Of a stretch of DNA of 64,000 bases, positions 7,961 to 15,912 are shown piece after piece (position 1 is the first letter of the stretch; every line of letters starts with the position of its first letter). Source of the stretch: Burkholderia sp. D-99 (GTDB lineage: Bacteria; Pseudomonadota; Gammaproteobacteria; Burkholderiales; Burkholderiaceae); contig NZ_JAAOXM010000002.1 in NCBI RefSeq assembly GCF_011605345.1, forward strand, positions 434,001 to 498,000. Direction: 5' to 3'. The notes under the pieces were generated by a model that saw only the letters and a program-made list of their open reading frames with translations, searched no databases and was not told the DNA's origin. A program made the translations under genes and the position numbers.

Positions 7961-8431
7961 TCAGTCCTGTGCCCACGGCAGGCCGCGAAAGCGCCAGCCG
8001 TTGCCGACGCCGCGATGCTGCCGTTCGTCGAGGTCGCCCTCGAACCCTTCGAGCACGTTGAATACCTGCGTGAAGCCACCCTTCGTCGCGGCCTCGGCCG
8101 CCTGCGCCGAGCGGTTGCCGCTACGGCACAACAGCAGCACGACGGCCGCCTTGCCCGTCTTCGCTTCCAGTTCGCGCACGAAGCGCGGATTGCGCGTCAG
8201 GCTCGTGCCGGTCGCCCAAGGCACGTGCAGCGATTCCGGCACGTGGCCAACGAATTTCCGTTCCTCGGCGGTGCGGACATCCACCAGCAGCGCATCGCCG
8301 GACGAAAACAGCGCCCACGCGGCTTCCGGCGCGACGCCGCCCGCATAGGGCGTGCCGGCCGCTGCAGCGGTTGCGCGCGCGTCTTCGAGCGCCTGTTGCG
8401 CAGCGGTTCGTTCTTCCAATGCAACCGTCAT
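7961..8431 (-). CDS. Rhodanese-like sulfurtransferase
   Basis: This 156-aa protein has a single rhodanese domain, with the active-site loop CRSGNRS in VVLLLCRSGNRSAQ and the DVRTAEERKFVGHV motif near residue 50. It would carry sulfur as a cysteine persulfide between the desulfurase product pool and acceptors. The chosen start, ATG 8431 (MTVALEERTAAQQ), has the ribosome binding site ggaagtgtc; the longer frame to 8554 would run through the promoter region. It is the first gene of the encapsulin operon. No signal peptide is seen, so it should be cytosolic. Confidence 0.92.
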   Translation of the reverse strand: MTVALEERTAAQQALEDARATAAAAGTPYAGGVAPEAAWALFSSGDALLVDVRTAEERKFVGHVPESLHVPWATGTSLTRNPRFVRELEAKTGKAAVVLLLCRSGNRSAQAAEAATKGGFTQVFNVLEGFEGDLDERQHRGVGNGWRFRGLPWAQD

Positions 8432-8503
8432 GACACTTCCTTGTTTTCGCTGATTCGTATGATCAAAGACACCGGGAATGCGGCCGTTGCAGCTTGGGTG
8501 CTG

Positions 8504-8516
8504 TCTATAGCCGTCA
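8504..8516 (-). promoter_or_regulatory. Putative operon promoter / repeated 12-mer
   Basis: The minus strand reads TGACGGCTATAGA. TATAGA (8509-8504) is a plausible -10, about 75 nt before the rhodanese ATG, while the -35 position is poor, as expected for an activator-dependent promoter. An AT-rich block at 8546-8572 lies where an activator such as CysB could bind, but no consensus was confirmed. The first 12 bases recur exactly upstream of the shell gene at 6713-6724. Confidence 0.45.
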
Positions 8517-8531
8517 GCGCCACTATGCGAG

Positions 8532-9128
8532 TGCCTGCCGGGACGCAGAACCAATAAAAATTCATTTCCTAATCAGCACCGGATGAATTGCTATCGCGGT
8601 TGTGCGCTATCGGGTGGATTGGTGCAATTCGTCGCGCGACAGCCCGGCATGGAAACGATCGCGCGGGAGTCAGGAAGGGGGGCCGGGTACAACGAGGCGC
8701 GCGCCAGGTGCCGATACCCCGACGCGAAAGGCTGGAACAGGTGGAAGCCTGTCGACGCGCCGGACGGCCCGTCGCGATGGAAGCCCAAGCCGAACGCATG
8801 GCTCGCGTCGGCGTTCCTATATCAGGAACACATCGAACTCATACCAACGATATATTTTTCATCTACGAGTCCCGGCCCCAGGATATCGACCTTGCCCCGT
8901 CGGCACGATCGACGGGGTTCCAGACAGGCGAAGCGATCAACGCGTCAACGGTTCGATCTCCGCACCCGCGACGGATTCCGCACGGTTCACTCATCGCCTT
9001 ATTTTACTGAGGATTCCGACATGAAATTACGGCACTCCGCCGGCGTTTCATTCGCGATGGTCGCTCCGCATGCGATCACGGCGCCCGCCTACATGGGCGT
9101 CCATTCCTTACGCTCTCAGGAGAAGAAC
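8532..9128. other. Intergenic region, no convincing gene
   Basis: Several overlapping frames are open here but none has a good start or a recognisable product. The part near 8545-8575 is AT-rich and belongs to the encapsulin operon promoter region. The stretch just before 9129 should hold the promoter of the DUF4148 gene. An ATG at 9021 in frame with the DUF4148 gene would add 36 residues before the signal peptide and is rejected as a start. Confidence 0.4.
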
Positions 9129-9380
9129 ATGAAATCGCTCATTGCTTTTGCGCTGGCTGCCGCCACGCTGACCAGTGCCACCGCGGGCTTCGCGCAAACG
9201 ACCTCGACGCCCTTGACCCGTGCCGATGTGATTGCCGACCTGGTGCGCCTCGAGCAGGCAGGCTACCAGCCTGCGGCAGGCGACGATCCGCACTATCCGG
9301 ACGACATCCAGGCGGCCGAAGCGCGGGTCGCGGCGCAGGCCGACGCGCAGCAGCACGGCACGGTCCAGGCCGGTCGTTGA
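9129..9380 (+). CDS. DUF4148 domain secreted protein
   Basis: This 83-aa protein begins with a clear signal peptide (MKSLIAFALAAATLTSATAGFAQ, cleavage after AQ). The DUF4148 core follows: LTRADVIADLVRLEQAGYQPA, then DPHYPDDIQAAEARV. DUF4148 proteins are small periplasmic proteins that are common in many copies in Burkholderiales; their function is unknown. ATG 9129 is preceded by ctcaggagaagaac, a good ribosome binding site. A second member of the family lies at 13335-13661. Confidence 0.9.
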   Translation: MKSLIAFALAAATLTSATAGFAQTTSTPLTRADVIADLVRLEQAGYQPAAGDDPHYPDDIQAAEARVAAQADAQQHGTVQAGR

Positions 9381-9466
9381 CACTGGGCGCAGACGCCACG
9401 CGCCTCAATACGCCGAGTCGGAACGCTACATGCGTAGCGACTCGACTCGGGCGCGGCGACAAACGG

Positions 9467-10366
9467 TCAACGTGCGCGCTTGAACGAGTCGGTGGCGAGC
9501 TCGCGAAACGCGCGCGCGCTCGGACTCAAACTCCCGCCCTTTCGCCAGATCATGGAGAGATTGCGCTCGATCTTGAGGTCCTTGACGGACAGTTGTACGA
9601 GCACGCCGGACGAGAGTTCTTCGCTCACGGTGCTTCGCGACACCCACGCGATCGCATTGCCGAGCCGCAGCAGCTGCTTGATCGCTTCGGCGCTGCCGAC
9701 CGAGAGCTTCGGCGCCAACGTCAAACCCCGCTGCGCATAGGCTTGCTCGACGACCGTTCGCGTTCCCGAACCGGGTTCGCGCATGACCAGCTCCGCTTGT
9801 CCGATTGCATCGGCGGTGAGTTGACGTTTGCGGGCCAGCGGGTGAGTCGGCGCAGTGACCGCGATCAGTGCGTCCCGGCCGATGACGGCGGCATCGAATG
9901 CCGCGGTGTCGTAAGGCCCTTCGATCATGCCGATCTGGCATTCGCTTGCGAGGACGGCGTTCTCGATGTCCTCGCTGTTCGAAATCCTGAGATCGACCGT
10001 GATGCCCGGATAGCGCGTGCGGAATTCATTCAGCACGGCCGGTAGCAGATAGACGCCGATCGTCCTGCTCGAACCGATGCCCAGCTGACCTCTCGCGAGG
10101 CCGGCGAACTCCCCGACCGCCGCCTCCGCCAGATCGGCCAGCGAAAAAATCTGCGCGGCGTACTCCGCAAGGAGCCTGCCCGCTTCGGTGGGCCGCATGC
10201 CGCGCGGCATGCGGTCGAACAGCGTCGCGCCCAGCCGTTCCTCGAGCTCCCGAATCTCGCGTGTCAGCGCGGGCTGACTGACGTGCAGCCGTTCCGACGC
10301 CGCCGTGACACTGCCGGTTTCGACGACCGCGTAGAACGCGGCCAGGTGGGTGAAGTTCATCGACAT
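9467..10366 (-). CDS. LysR-family transcriptional regulator
   Basis: The 299-aa protein has an N-terminal winged HTH (FTHLAAFYAVVETGSVTAASERLHVSQPALTREI) and a periplasmic-binding-like effector domain (GQLGIGSSRTIGVYLLP, MREPGSGTR). The first ATG is at 10366; ATG 10360 would begin nearer the family norm. It is divergent from a TDT-family transporter gene, with 100 bp between them, so it probably controls that gene. A dyad directly upstream of its start (10367-10381) would allow autoregulation. The effector is unknown. Confidence 0.92.
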   Translation of the reverse strand: MSMNFTHLAAFYAVVETGSVTAASERLHVSQPALTREIRELEERLGATLFDRMPRGMRPTEAGRLLAEYAAQIFSLADLAEAAVGEFAGLARGQLGIGSSRTIGVYLLPAVLNEFRTRYPGITVDLRISNSEDIENAVLASECQIGMIEGPYDTAAFDAAVIGRDALIAVTAPTHPLARKRQLTADAIGQAELVMREPGSGTRTVVEQAYAQRGLTLAPKLSVGSAEAIKQLLRLGNAIAWVSRSTVSEELSSGVLVQLSVKDLKIERNLSMIWRKGGSLSPSARAFRELATDSFKRAR

Positions 10367-10381
10367 ATATAACGGTGATAT
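10367..10381. promoter_or_regulatory. Candidate LysR-type box (ATAT-N7-ATAT)
   Basis: The sequence atat-aacggtg-atat contains a T-N11-A dyad of the LysR type. It touches the LysR start codon and lies 86 bp before the divergent transporter gene. An AT-rich stretch at 10398-10415 (tatttttattatac) probably contains the transporter -10. Binding is inferred from position and shape only. Confidence 0.45.
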
Positions 10382-10466
10382 AGGAAGTATCGAAACGATG
10401 TATTTTTATTATACAAAGCCGCTCCCTAGAATCCAGTCATACGGTTTCTCGACACGGGAGCATCCC

Positions 10467-11591
10467 ATGAGCAAGATGAATTTGACGGCACACGCGCCGC
10501 GTGGCCTGTCCGGGAGCGTCAGGCAATTCACGCCGAACTGGTTTGCGGTGACGATGGGCAACGGCATCGTATCGCTGGTGCTCGTCGCCCTGCCCGTGCA
10601 TTTCGGCGGGCAGCATGCGCTGGCGTCGGCGTTGTGGGCCATCGACATCGTGCTGTATCTCGCATTTTCGGCGATGTTGATCGGCCGCGCGGTCCGGTTT
10701 CCCGAAACGATCCGGCCGCTGCTGCACCACCCGGTCCAGTCGATGTTTCTCGGCGCGGTGCCGATGGGCCTCGTGCCGATCATCAACGGCATCGTCCTGT
10801 TCTCAGGCGGGCATGCCGAAGCCAATGCACTCGCGTACACGTTGTGGTGCGTCGATGCGCTGCTGTCGGTCGTCGTCGCGATCGGCGTGCCGTTCATGAT
10901 GTTCACCGAGCAGGGACATGCGTTCGAGCGCGTGACCGCGGTCCTGCTGCTGCCGATCGTGGCACCGGAAGTGGCGGCGTCGGGCGCGGCCACCCTCGCG
11001 CCGCATTTCGTCGGCGCGCAGGCCCGTCTGCTGATCGGCGCGGGGTACGTGCTGTGGGCGATCTCGGTACCGCTCGCATTCGCAATCCTGACGATCGTGT
11101 TCTTCCGGCTCGTTATCCACAAGTTGCCGCACCGCGACCTCGGCGCATCGAGCTGGCTGACGCTCGGCCCGATCGGTACCGGCGCGCTCGGTCTGCTGAC
11201 GCTCGGTCAGGCCGCGCCCGCTGCGTTCGCCGGGACACCGCTGGCCAGCGTGGCGATGCTGGCGCGGGACTTAGGCATTGCCGGCGCGCTCCTGCTCTGG
11301 AGCGCCGGTCTCTGGTGGCTGACCTGCGCGGTGCTCTTCACGATCCGCTATTGCCGCGAAGGACTGCCGTTCAATCTCGGCTGGTGGGGTTTCACGTTTC
11401 CGCTCGGTGTGTATACCGCCGCGTCGCTGAGCCTCTACCACGTGACCGGTTTTGGCGGATTCGCCGTATTCGGCACGGCGCTCGCGATGTTGCTCGGCGG
11501 ATTGTGGGCCATCGTGATCGTGCGGACCTGCCGGGGAATGATGCGCGGCGGCCTGTTCCATGCACCTTGCCTGGCAACGATTTCAAATTAA
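10467..11591 (+). CDS. TDT-family transporter (TehA/SLAC1-like)
   Basis: The 374-aa integral membrane protein has about ten hydrophobic helices. The opening RQFTPNWFAVTMGNGIVSL is the signature start of the TDT family, which includes tellurite-resistance, C4-dicarboxylate/malate and sulfite exporters. The last helices end in WAIVIVRTCRGMM. ATG 10467 has gggag 7 nt upstream and is preferred over the upstream in-frame TTG. It is divergent from a LysR regulator and followed 12 bp later by a small DUF5993-like gene and dsbB. The substrate cannot be read from the sequence; sulfite or an organic anion are possibilities. Confidence 0.87.
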   Translation: MSKMNLTAHAPRGLSGSVRQFTPNWFAVTMGNGIVSLVLVALPVHFGGQHALASALWAIDIVLYLAFSAMLIGRAVRFPETIRPLLHHPVQSMFLGAVPMGLVPIINGIVLFSGGHAEANALAYTLWCVDALLSVVVAIGVPFMMFTEQGHAFERVTAVLLLPIVAPEVAASGAATLAPHFVGAQARLLIGAGYVLWAISVPLAFAILTIVFFRLVIHKLPHRDLGASSWLTLGPIGTGALGLLTLGQAAPAAFAGTPLASVAMLARDLGIAGALLLWSAGLWWLTCAVLFTIRYCREGLPFNLGWWGFTFPLGVYTAASLSLYHVTGFGGFAVFGTALAMLLGGLWAIVIVRTCRGMMRGGLFHAPCLATISN

Positions 11592-11603
11592 TCGAGGTAG
11601 ATC

Positions 11604-11780
11604 ATGTTCATCGGATTCATTCCATTCCTGTCCGCCACCGTGGCGCTCCTGCTGTCCCTGTTCGGGCGCAACAGGGCAGCCGGTGCGACCTGGTGGCTGA
11701 CCACGCTGCTGGTTACGGCTTGGGCCATCCATCACGGATCGCATCACCTTCCGCAGTTCGCCACCTACGGCTCCTGGTAA
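11604..11780 (+). CDS. DUF5993-like small membrane protein, 58 aa
   Basis: This ORF starts at ATG 11604 (MFIGFIPFLSATVALLLSLF) with gaggtag upstream and ends TAA at 11780. There are two predicted helices separated by GRNRAAGATWW. The C-terminal tail HHGSHHLPQFATYGSW is rich in histidine. It lies 12 bp after the transporter gene and 13 bp before the DsbB-like gene, in the same direction. Small proteins of the DUF5993 type are known to sit beside DsbB homologues; I base the name on that context plus the two-helix form, not on a search. Confidence 0.7.
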   Translation: MFIGFIPFLSATVALLLSLFGRNRAAGATWWLTTLLVTAWAIHHGSHHLPQFATYGSW

Positions 11781-11793
11781 GAGGTCAAAAAAA

Positions 11794-12402
11794 ATGAAAG
11801 CCAATCGCCTGATCGATTTGTTGGCGCTGTACGGCGTCAATGCGGTGCTGCTCGTCGCGTTTTATTTCCAGCTGGCGCATGGTGAACTGCCGTGCTCGCT
11901 CTGCAATCTCCAGCGGATCGCGTTCATGCTGGTGGGCGCGGGACTGCTGTTGAACGTGTGGAACCGCGATCCTGCTCCCGCCAACTATGCGTTGAGCGCG
12001 GTCGGCGCCCTGGTCGGCAGCCTGATCGGGTTGATGCAGATGTTCCTGCACGTGTTGCCCGGCACGCCGCCGTATGGCGGTGCGATTCTGGGAATGCACA
12101 TGTACACCGCGTCCTATCTCGCGCTGACCGCCAGCATCATCTATTGCGTGCTGATGCTCGCCTTCCAGGCGCGCCTGCAGGCGATCCAGATCGGTGCGGC
12201 GCGACCCGGCGAAGCAGAGCGGTCGCCGTTCGTCAGGCTCGCGGTCTGGCTGTTCGCGGCCCTGGTGATCGGGAACCTGGTATCCGTGTTCGTCGAAACG
12301 GGTTTCCACGCACTCTACAGCGATCCGCAGCACTATCATCTGCTGTACTGCGGCGATCCGGAAACCCTCGCCGGCCCGGGTTCGACAGGCTGTCGTCAAT
12401 GA
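11794..12402 (+). CDS. DsbB-family disulfide bond formation protein, atypical
   Basis: This 202-aa inner-membrane protein begins like DsbB: ELPCSLCNLQR carries the first redox pair, Cys34 and Cys37. DsbB reoxidises the periplasmic thiol oxidase DsbA and passes electrons to quinone. The second periplasmic loop, where DsbB normally has its second cysteine pair, here reads LPGTPPYGGAILG with no cysteine. Two cysteines (186 and 200) instead lie in the C-terminal tail after the last helix. It therefore differs from classical DsbB in mechanism or partner. It follows the DUF5993-like gene closely and is probably co-transcribed with the transporter. Confidence 0.85.
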   Translation: MKANRLIDLLALYGVNAVLLVAFYFQLAHGELPCSLCNLQRIAFMLVGAGLLLNVWNRDPAPANYALSAVGALVGSLIGLMQMFLHVLPGTPPYGGAILGMHMYTASYLALTASIIYCVLMLAFQARLQAIQIGAARPGEAERSPFVRLAVWLFAALVIGNLVSVFVETGFHALYSDPQHYHLLYCGDPETLAGPGSTGCRQ

Positions 12403-12459
12403 CGATCGGGGCCGCGTCGGCGCGGCGGCATCGCCGCGCGCCGGCGGCGCCGCATTCAC

Positions 12460-13251
12460 TTATTGCGTATCCTGCTTCGCGCGCTCCGCGGCCGCGATGA
12501 TCGCATCGGCCACGGCCTTCGGCTGGCTCAGCATCGACACATGGCTGCCGTTCACGCGTGCAACCGTCGCGCCGATTCGCTTCGCCATCGTTTCCTGCAG
12601 CGTCGGATCGATCATCCGGTCCTGCGTCGCGACGACGAACGTCGACGGCTTCACATGCCACGCGGCTTGCGTGACCTTCTCCGAAATGCAACCGCCGTAC
12701 CACGGCCCCTGAGTCGCCGCGACGATGCGCTGCTGCGCGGGCGGCAGGTCCGGCGCGAAATCCTGCGCGATCGCCTTGTCCGACAGCGTGGCGAAACCAC
12801 CCGCGTCCTTGCGCAGCTCACCGGCCCATGCGGGTGCCGGCAGCCCCTGCGTGACGTCGGCGATCGACTGGCCGTTGTCGGGCGCGAACGCGGCGACGTA
12901 CACGAGCGACTTCACCTTGTCGTCGTTGCCCGCATCGCTGATCACCACACCGGCCCACGAATGGCCGACCAGCACGACCGGCCCCTGCTGCGCGTCGATC
13001 GTGCGCTTCGTCGCGGCTGCATCGTCGGCGAGCGAGCTCAACGGATTCTGCACCGACACCACGTGCAACCCGCGCGCCTCGAGCAGCGGAATCACGCGGT
13101 TCCAGCTCGACCCGTCGGCGAATGCGCCGTGCACGAGCACGACGTTCGTGCCCTTCAGGTCATCCTTCGGCGCAGCCTGCACCGCGACCGCACCGAACAG
13201 CCCACCGATCACTGCGGCGGACACCAGAACGCGTTTCATCGAACCGGCCAT
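12460..13251 (-). CDS. Exported alpha/beta hydrolase
   Basis: This is 263 aa from ATG 13251, with aaggag 7 nt upstream. A signal peptide (MKRVLVSAAVIGGLFGAVAVQAA) precedes an alpha/beta-hydrolase fold: TNVVLVHGAFADGSSW forms the oxyanion loop, VVLVGHSWAGVVI carries the nucleophile serine in GHSWAG, and GSHVSMLSQP supplies the histidine. This type is often annotated as a salicylate-esterase-like or chloride peroxidase-like hydrolase; the substrate is unknown. It is convergent with dsbB, and upstream on the same strand lies a DUF4148 gene that could be co-transcribed. Confidence 0.88.
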   Translation of the reverse strand: MAGSMKRVLVSAAVIGGLFGAVAVQAAPKDDLKGTNVVLVHGAFADGSSWNRVIPLLEARGLHVVSVQNPLSSLADDAAATKRTIDAQQGPVVLVGHSWAGVVISDAGNDDKVKSLVYVAAFAPDNGQSIADVTQGLPAPAWAGELRKDAGGFATLSDKAIAQDFAPDLPPAQQRIVAATQGPWYGGCISEKVTQAAWHVKPSTFVVATQDRMIDPTLQETMAKRIGATVARVNGSHVSMLSQPKAVADAIIAAAERAKQDTQ

Positions 13252-13334
13252 CGTGTTGCTCCTTGCTCTGTTGTGTTGTTTGAAAGTGCTGCGGTAACGG
13301 CTGCGCCCGCACACGCGGCAGGCGCGGCACCGGA

Positions 13335-13661
13335 TCACGAATGCGCGTACAGGTCGTCGTAAGCGTTCGGCGCGGCGTGCGCTTGCGCTGCACCGTGATG
13401 GGCGGCGGGCGTCGATGCGTCGGCCACGTTATCGTCTTGCGACTTCGACGGGCCGTTCTGGTCGGAACGCGCGACCTGCAGCGCGGCGGCAATGTCTTCC
13501 GGGTAATGCGGTTCGCTGCGTGCCGGGTTGTAGCCGGCCTGTTCCAGACGGACGAGTTCGGCGCGCACGTCGGCACGCGTGAGGCCGTGGCCGGTATCGG
13601 CAAACGACAAGGCGGGGATGGCGGCGAGGACGGCAACGGCGAGGATTCGAGCGGCTTTCAT
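13335..13661 (-). CDS. DUF4148 domain secreted protein
   Basis: This 108-aa protein has a signal peptide (MKAARILAVAVLAAIPALSFAD) followed by the DUF4148 core LTRADVRAELVRLEQAGYNPA and EPHYPEDIAAALQVA. The tail is rich in Ala, His and Asp (AAHHGAAQAHAAPNAYDD). ATG 13661 is preceded by aaggagaaccctc. The core is close to that of the gene at 9129-9380, so the two are paralogues 4 kb apart. It lies upstream of the exported hydrolase in the same direction, with an 83-bp gap. Confidence 0.9.
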   Translation of the reverse strand: MKAARILAVAVLAAIPALSFADTGHGLTRADVRAELVRLEQAGYNPARSEPHYPEDIAAALQVARSDQNGPSKSQDDNVADASTPAAHHGAAQAHAAPNAYDDLYAHS

Positions 13662-13909
13662 GAGGGTTCTCCTTGAAGGAAGCAGGTCGGCCGATCATTC
13701 GGCATCCGATCCAGATCGTCTGGCATCGAACGTGTCCTGCATGTCGACAGTAGAACCCGCGCACGTATCTGCGATGTTTCCAGAACCGGTGCTTTCTGCA
13801 TGCCAGTTTTTCAGGAACGGCCGCGGATACAGTGCGATACAAACCCGGCTACCGCATCGTTCACAGCCCGGTCTGCCGACCTGCTCCCCGAAACCACACC
13901 CACCATGAA

Positions 13910-13939
13910 AAAAGGCGTGCCATGCGCGGCACGCCTTTT
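13910..13939 (-). terminator. Rho-independent terminator after the cytochrome P460 gene
   Basis: Perfect 12-bp arms, aaaaggcgtgcc (13910-13921) and ggcacgcctttt (13928-13939), surround a 6-nt loop. The A/T flanks make it bidirectional. It lies 36 bp beyond the stop of the minus-strand cytochrome P460 gene. Just inside the gap, a 9-bp unit (cgaacacat) is tandemly repeated at 13945-13966. Confidence 0.85.
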
Positions 13940-13974
13940 CAATCGAACACATCGAACACATCGAACCAGGTACG

Positions 13975-14529
13975 TTACGGCGCAAGCCGCGTGAACACAT
14001 AGTCGTGATTCTTCACCCGCGCCTGATGGCACGCAAAGCACGTCTGATGCTGACCGATATCGGCCGGCACGCCGTTGATGAAACGCCCGAAGCCCCAGCC
14101 GCCCGTCGACGCATAGCGGCGCGAGTCCTTCACCATCACCTGCACGGTCGTCGCCTGGCCCGGCACCGTCGCCGTCGGCAGCTCGTCGGACTGCTTGCGC
14201 TTGTATGCGAGCTTCACCAGGATCGTGCCGTCCGGAAACGGCAGCGTCGCCTGTTCGAGCGCCCGGATCGCGACGGGATTGCCGAGCACCACGCGCAGCT
14301 CGTCGAGCGGCGCGGCCTCCTCGGCCGGCGCGACCATTTCCCACTTCCGGTAACCGGGCGGGATCGTCACGCCGTAGATCGGCGACGCAGCGGTAGCGGC
14401 GGTAGCGGCAGGCTTCGGCTGCTCCGCGAATGCGGCCGGGCCGCTCGCCGACAACGCGCCGGCCAGCAGCACGCCCGCGACGAACCCACGACACGCGCCG
14501 CGACGCACCCTACCCATGCGTGCCCGCAT
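13975..14529 (-). CDS. Cytochrome P460-family c-type haem protein
   Basis: This 184-aa exported protein has a basic N-terminus and hydrophobic signal (GFVAGVLLAGALSASGPAAFAEQ). The P460 domain follows: IPPGYRKWEMVAP, FPDGTILVKLAYK, VMVKDSRRYASTGGWGFGRF, and CFACHQARVKNHDYVFTR, where C-F-A-C-H is the haem c attachment site. P460 proteins act in the periplasm in electron transfer or in oxidation of hydroxylamine-like substrates. ATG 14529 overlaps the TGA of the upstream hydrolase gene by one base (TGATG), so the two are translationally coupled. A terminator follows at 13910-13939. Confidence 0.92.
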   Translation of the reverse strand: MRARMGRVRRGACRGFVAGVLLAGALSASGPAAFAEQPKPAATAATAASPIYGVTIPPGYRKWEMVAPAEEAAPLDELRVVLGNPVAIRALEQATLPFPDGTILVKLAYKRKQSDELPTATVPGQATTVQVMVKDSRRYASTGGWGFGRFINGVPADIGQHQTCFACHQARVKNHDYVFTRLAP

Positions 14530-15572
14530 CACAGGTGCTCCACTTGCAGGATCGCGTCCGCGAACGCCTGCGGCGCTTCCTGCGGCAGGTTGTGGCCGAT
14601 CCCTCCGGTGATCGTCCGTTGCTGGTACTTGCCCGTGAACTTCTTCGCGTACGCGGCCGGTTCCGGATGCGGTGCGCCGTTCGCGTCGCCCTCCATCGTG
14701 ATCGTCGGCACGGAAATCGCCGGGCCGGCCGCAAGGCGTCGCTCGATGTCGTCGTATTGCGCCTCGCCCTTCGCGAGCCCGAGACGCCAGCGATAGTTGT
14801 GGATCACGACGGCCACGTGATCGGGGTTCTGGAACGACGCGGCCGTGCGCGCGTAGGTTTCGTCGGAGAATTGCCATTTCGGCGACGCGAGCTGCCAGAT
14901 CAGCTTGTTGAACGCATCGCGGTTCGCCGCGTAGCCCAGCGCGCCGCGTTCGGTCGTGAAGTAGAACTGATACCACCACTGGAATTCGGCCTGCGGCGGC
15001 AGCGGCTTGCGGTTCGCCTCCTGGCTGCCGATCAGGTAACCGCTCACCGACACCAGCGCCTTCACGCGCTGCGGCCACAGCGCCGCAATGATGTCGGCCG
15101 TGCGCGCCCCCCAGTCGTAGCCGCCGAACACCGCACGGTCGATCTTCAGCGCATCCATCAGTGCGACGATGTCGACGGCGGTCACGGCCTGCTGGCCGTT
15201 GCGCACCGTGTCGGCCGAGCGGAACGTCGTCAATCCGTAGCCGCGCAGGTAAGGCACGATCACGCGATAACCGGCCGCGACGAGCAGCGGCGCGACTTCC
15301 GCATAGCTGTAGATGTCGTACGGCCAGCCGTGCAGCAGGAACACGACGGGGCCGCTCTTCGGCCCGAGGTCCGCATACCCGACGTTGAGCACACCCGCGT
15401 CGATCTGGTGGATCGTGCCCAGCGACGCGACGCCGGCCGTGCGCTTCGCAGGCGCTGCATCGGGCGCCGACTGCGCGTGCGCCAGGGCGCTGAATCCGAG
15501 GTCGGCGAGGCTCAGGCTCGCCAGCGTCGTACCCAGGATCAGGCGGCGGCGGGTGTTCACGGTTTCAGGCAT
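14529..15572 (-). CDS. Tat-exported epoxide hydrolase-like alpha/beta hydrolase
   Basis: The 347-aa protein starts at ATG 15572 behind ctggagaacgagtc. A twin-arginine signal (NTRRRLILGTTLASLSLADLG) suggests export in the folded state. The fold has the epoxide hydrolase/haloalkane dehalogenase pattern: VVFLLHGWPYD (oxyanion HGWP), VFGGYDWGARTAD with Asp as nucleophile, and GGIGHNLPQEAP with the catalytic His. Export of this type of hydrolase together with a P460 cytochrome, coupled by a one-base overlap, suggests a shared periplasmic detoxification or oxidation step. That link is an inference. Confidence 0.87.
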   Translation of the reverse strand: MPETVNTRRRLILGTTLASLSLADLGFSALAHAQSAPDAAPAKRTAGVASLGTIHQIDAGVLNVGYADLGPKSGPVVFLLHGWPYDIYSYAEVAPLLVAAGYRVIVPYLRGYGLTTFRSADTVRNGQQAVTAVDIVALMDALKIDRAVFGGYDWGARTADIIAALWPQRVKALVSVSGYLIGSQEANRKPLPPQAEFQWWYQFYFTTERGALGYAANRDAFNKLIWQLASPKWQFSDETYARTAASFQNPDHVAVVIHNYRWRLGLAKGEAQYDDIERRLAAGPAISVPTITMEGDANGAPHPEPAAYAKKFTGKYQQRTITGGIGHNLPQEAPQAFADAILQVEHL

Positions 15573-15912
15573 GACTCGTTCTCCAGTGTCGATCGCCAAG
15601 GAAGGGGCCCGCGGCACGTGCGGGCAGACGGGTATCACCGTTCGCAGCGGCGGCGCATGGCACCGCGCCGCCGTGTGAATCGCTTCACCGGTTTTATACC
15701 CGAGCCCTCCGGAGGCTTTGTATCCCAACGTATCTGTGTGCGAACACGACACACGACGATTCAAAATTCGGGCGGGAAATGCGGGTTCGTAGCAGGCCGC
15801 GTGCCACGCGCCGACATGCCTCGGCGGTTGCGTGGCCCCGCACGGCCTCTCGCTTCGGCACTGAAACGCGGCGATACTACGCCGCTTGCCCAGACAACCC
15901 GCTCGATTGCAG
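15573..15912. other. Intergenic region, no gene seen
   Basis: This 340-bp region separates a minus-strand exported hydrolase gene from a plus-strand membrane-protein gene, so it should contain divergent promoters. No convincing promoter pair, repeat or small ORF was identified. Confidence 0.4.
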
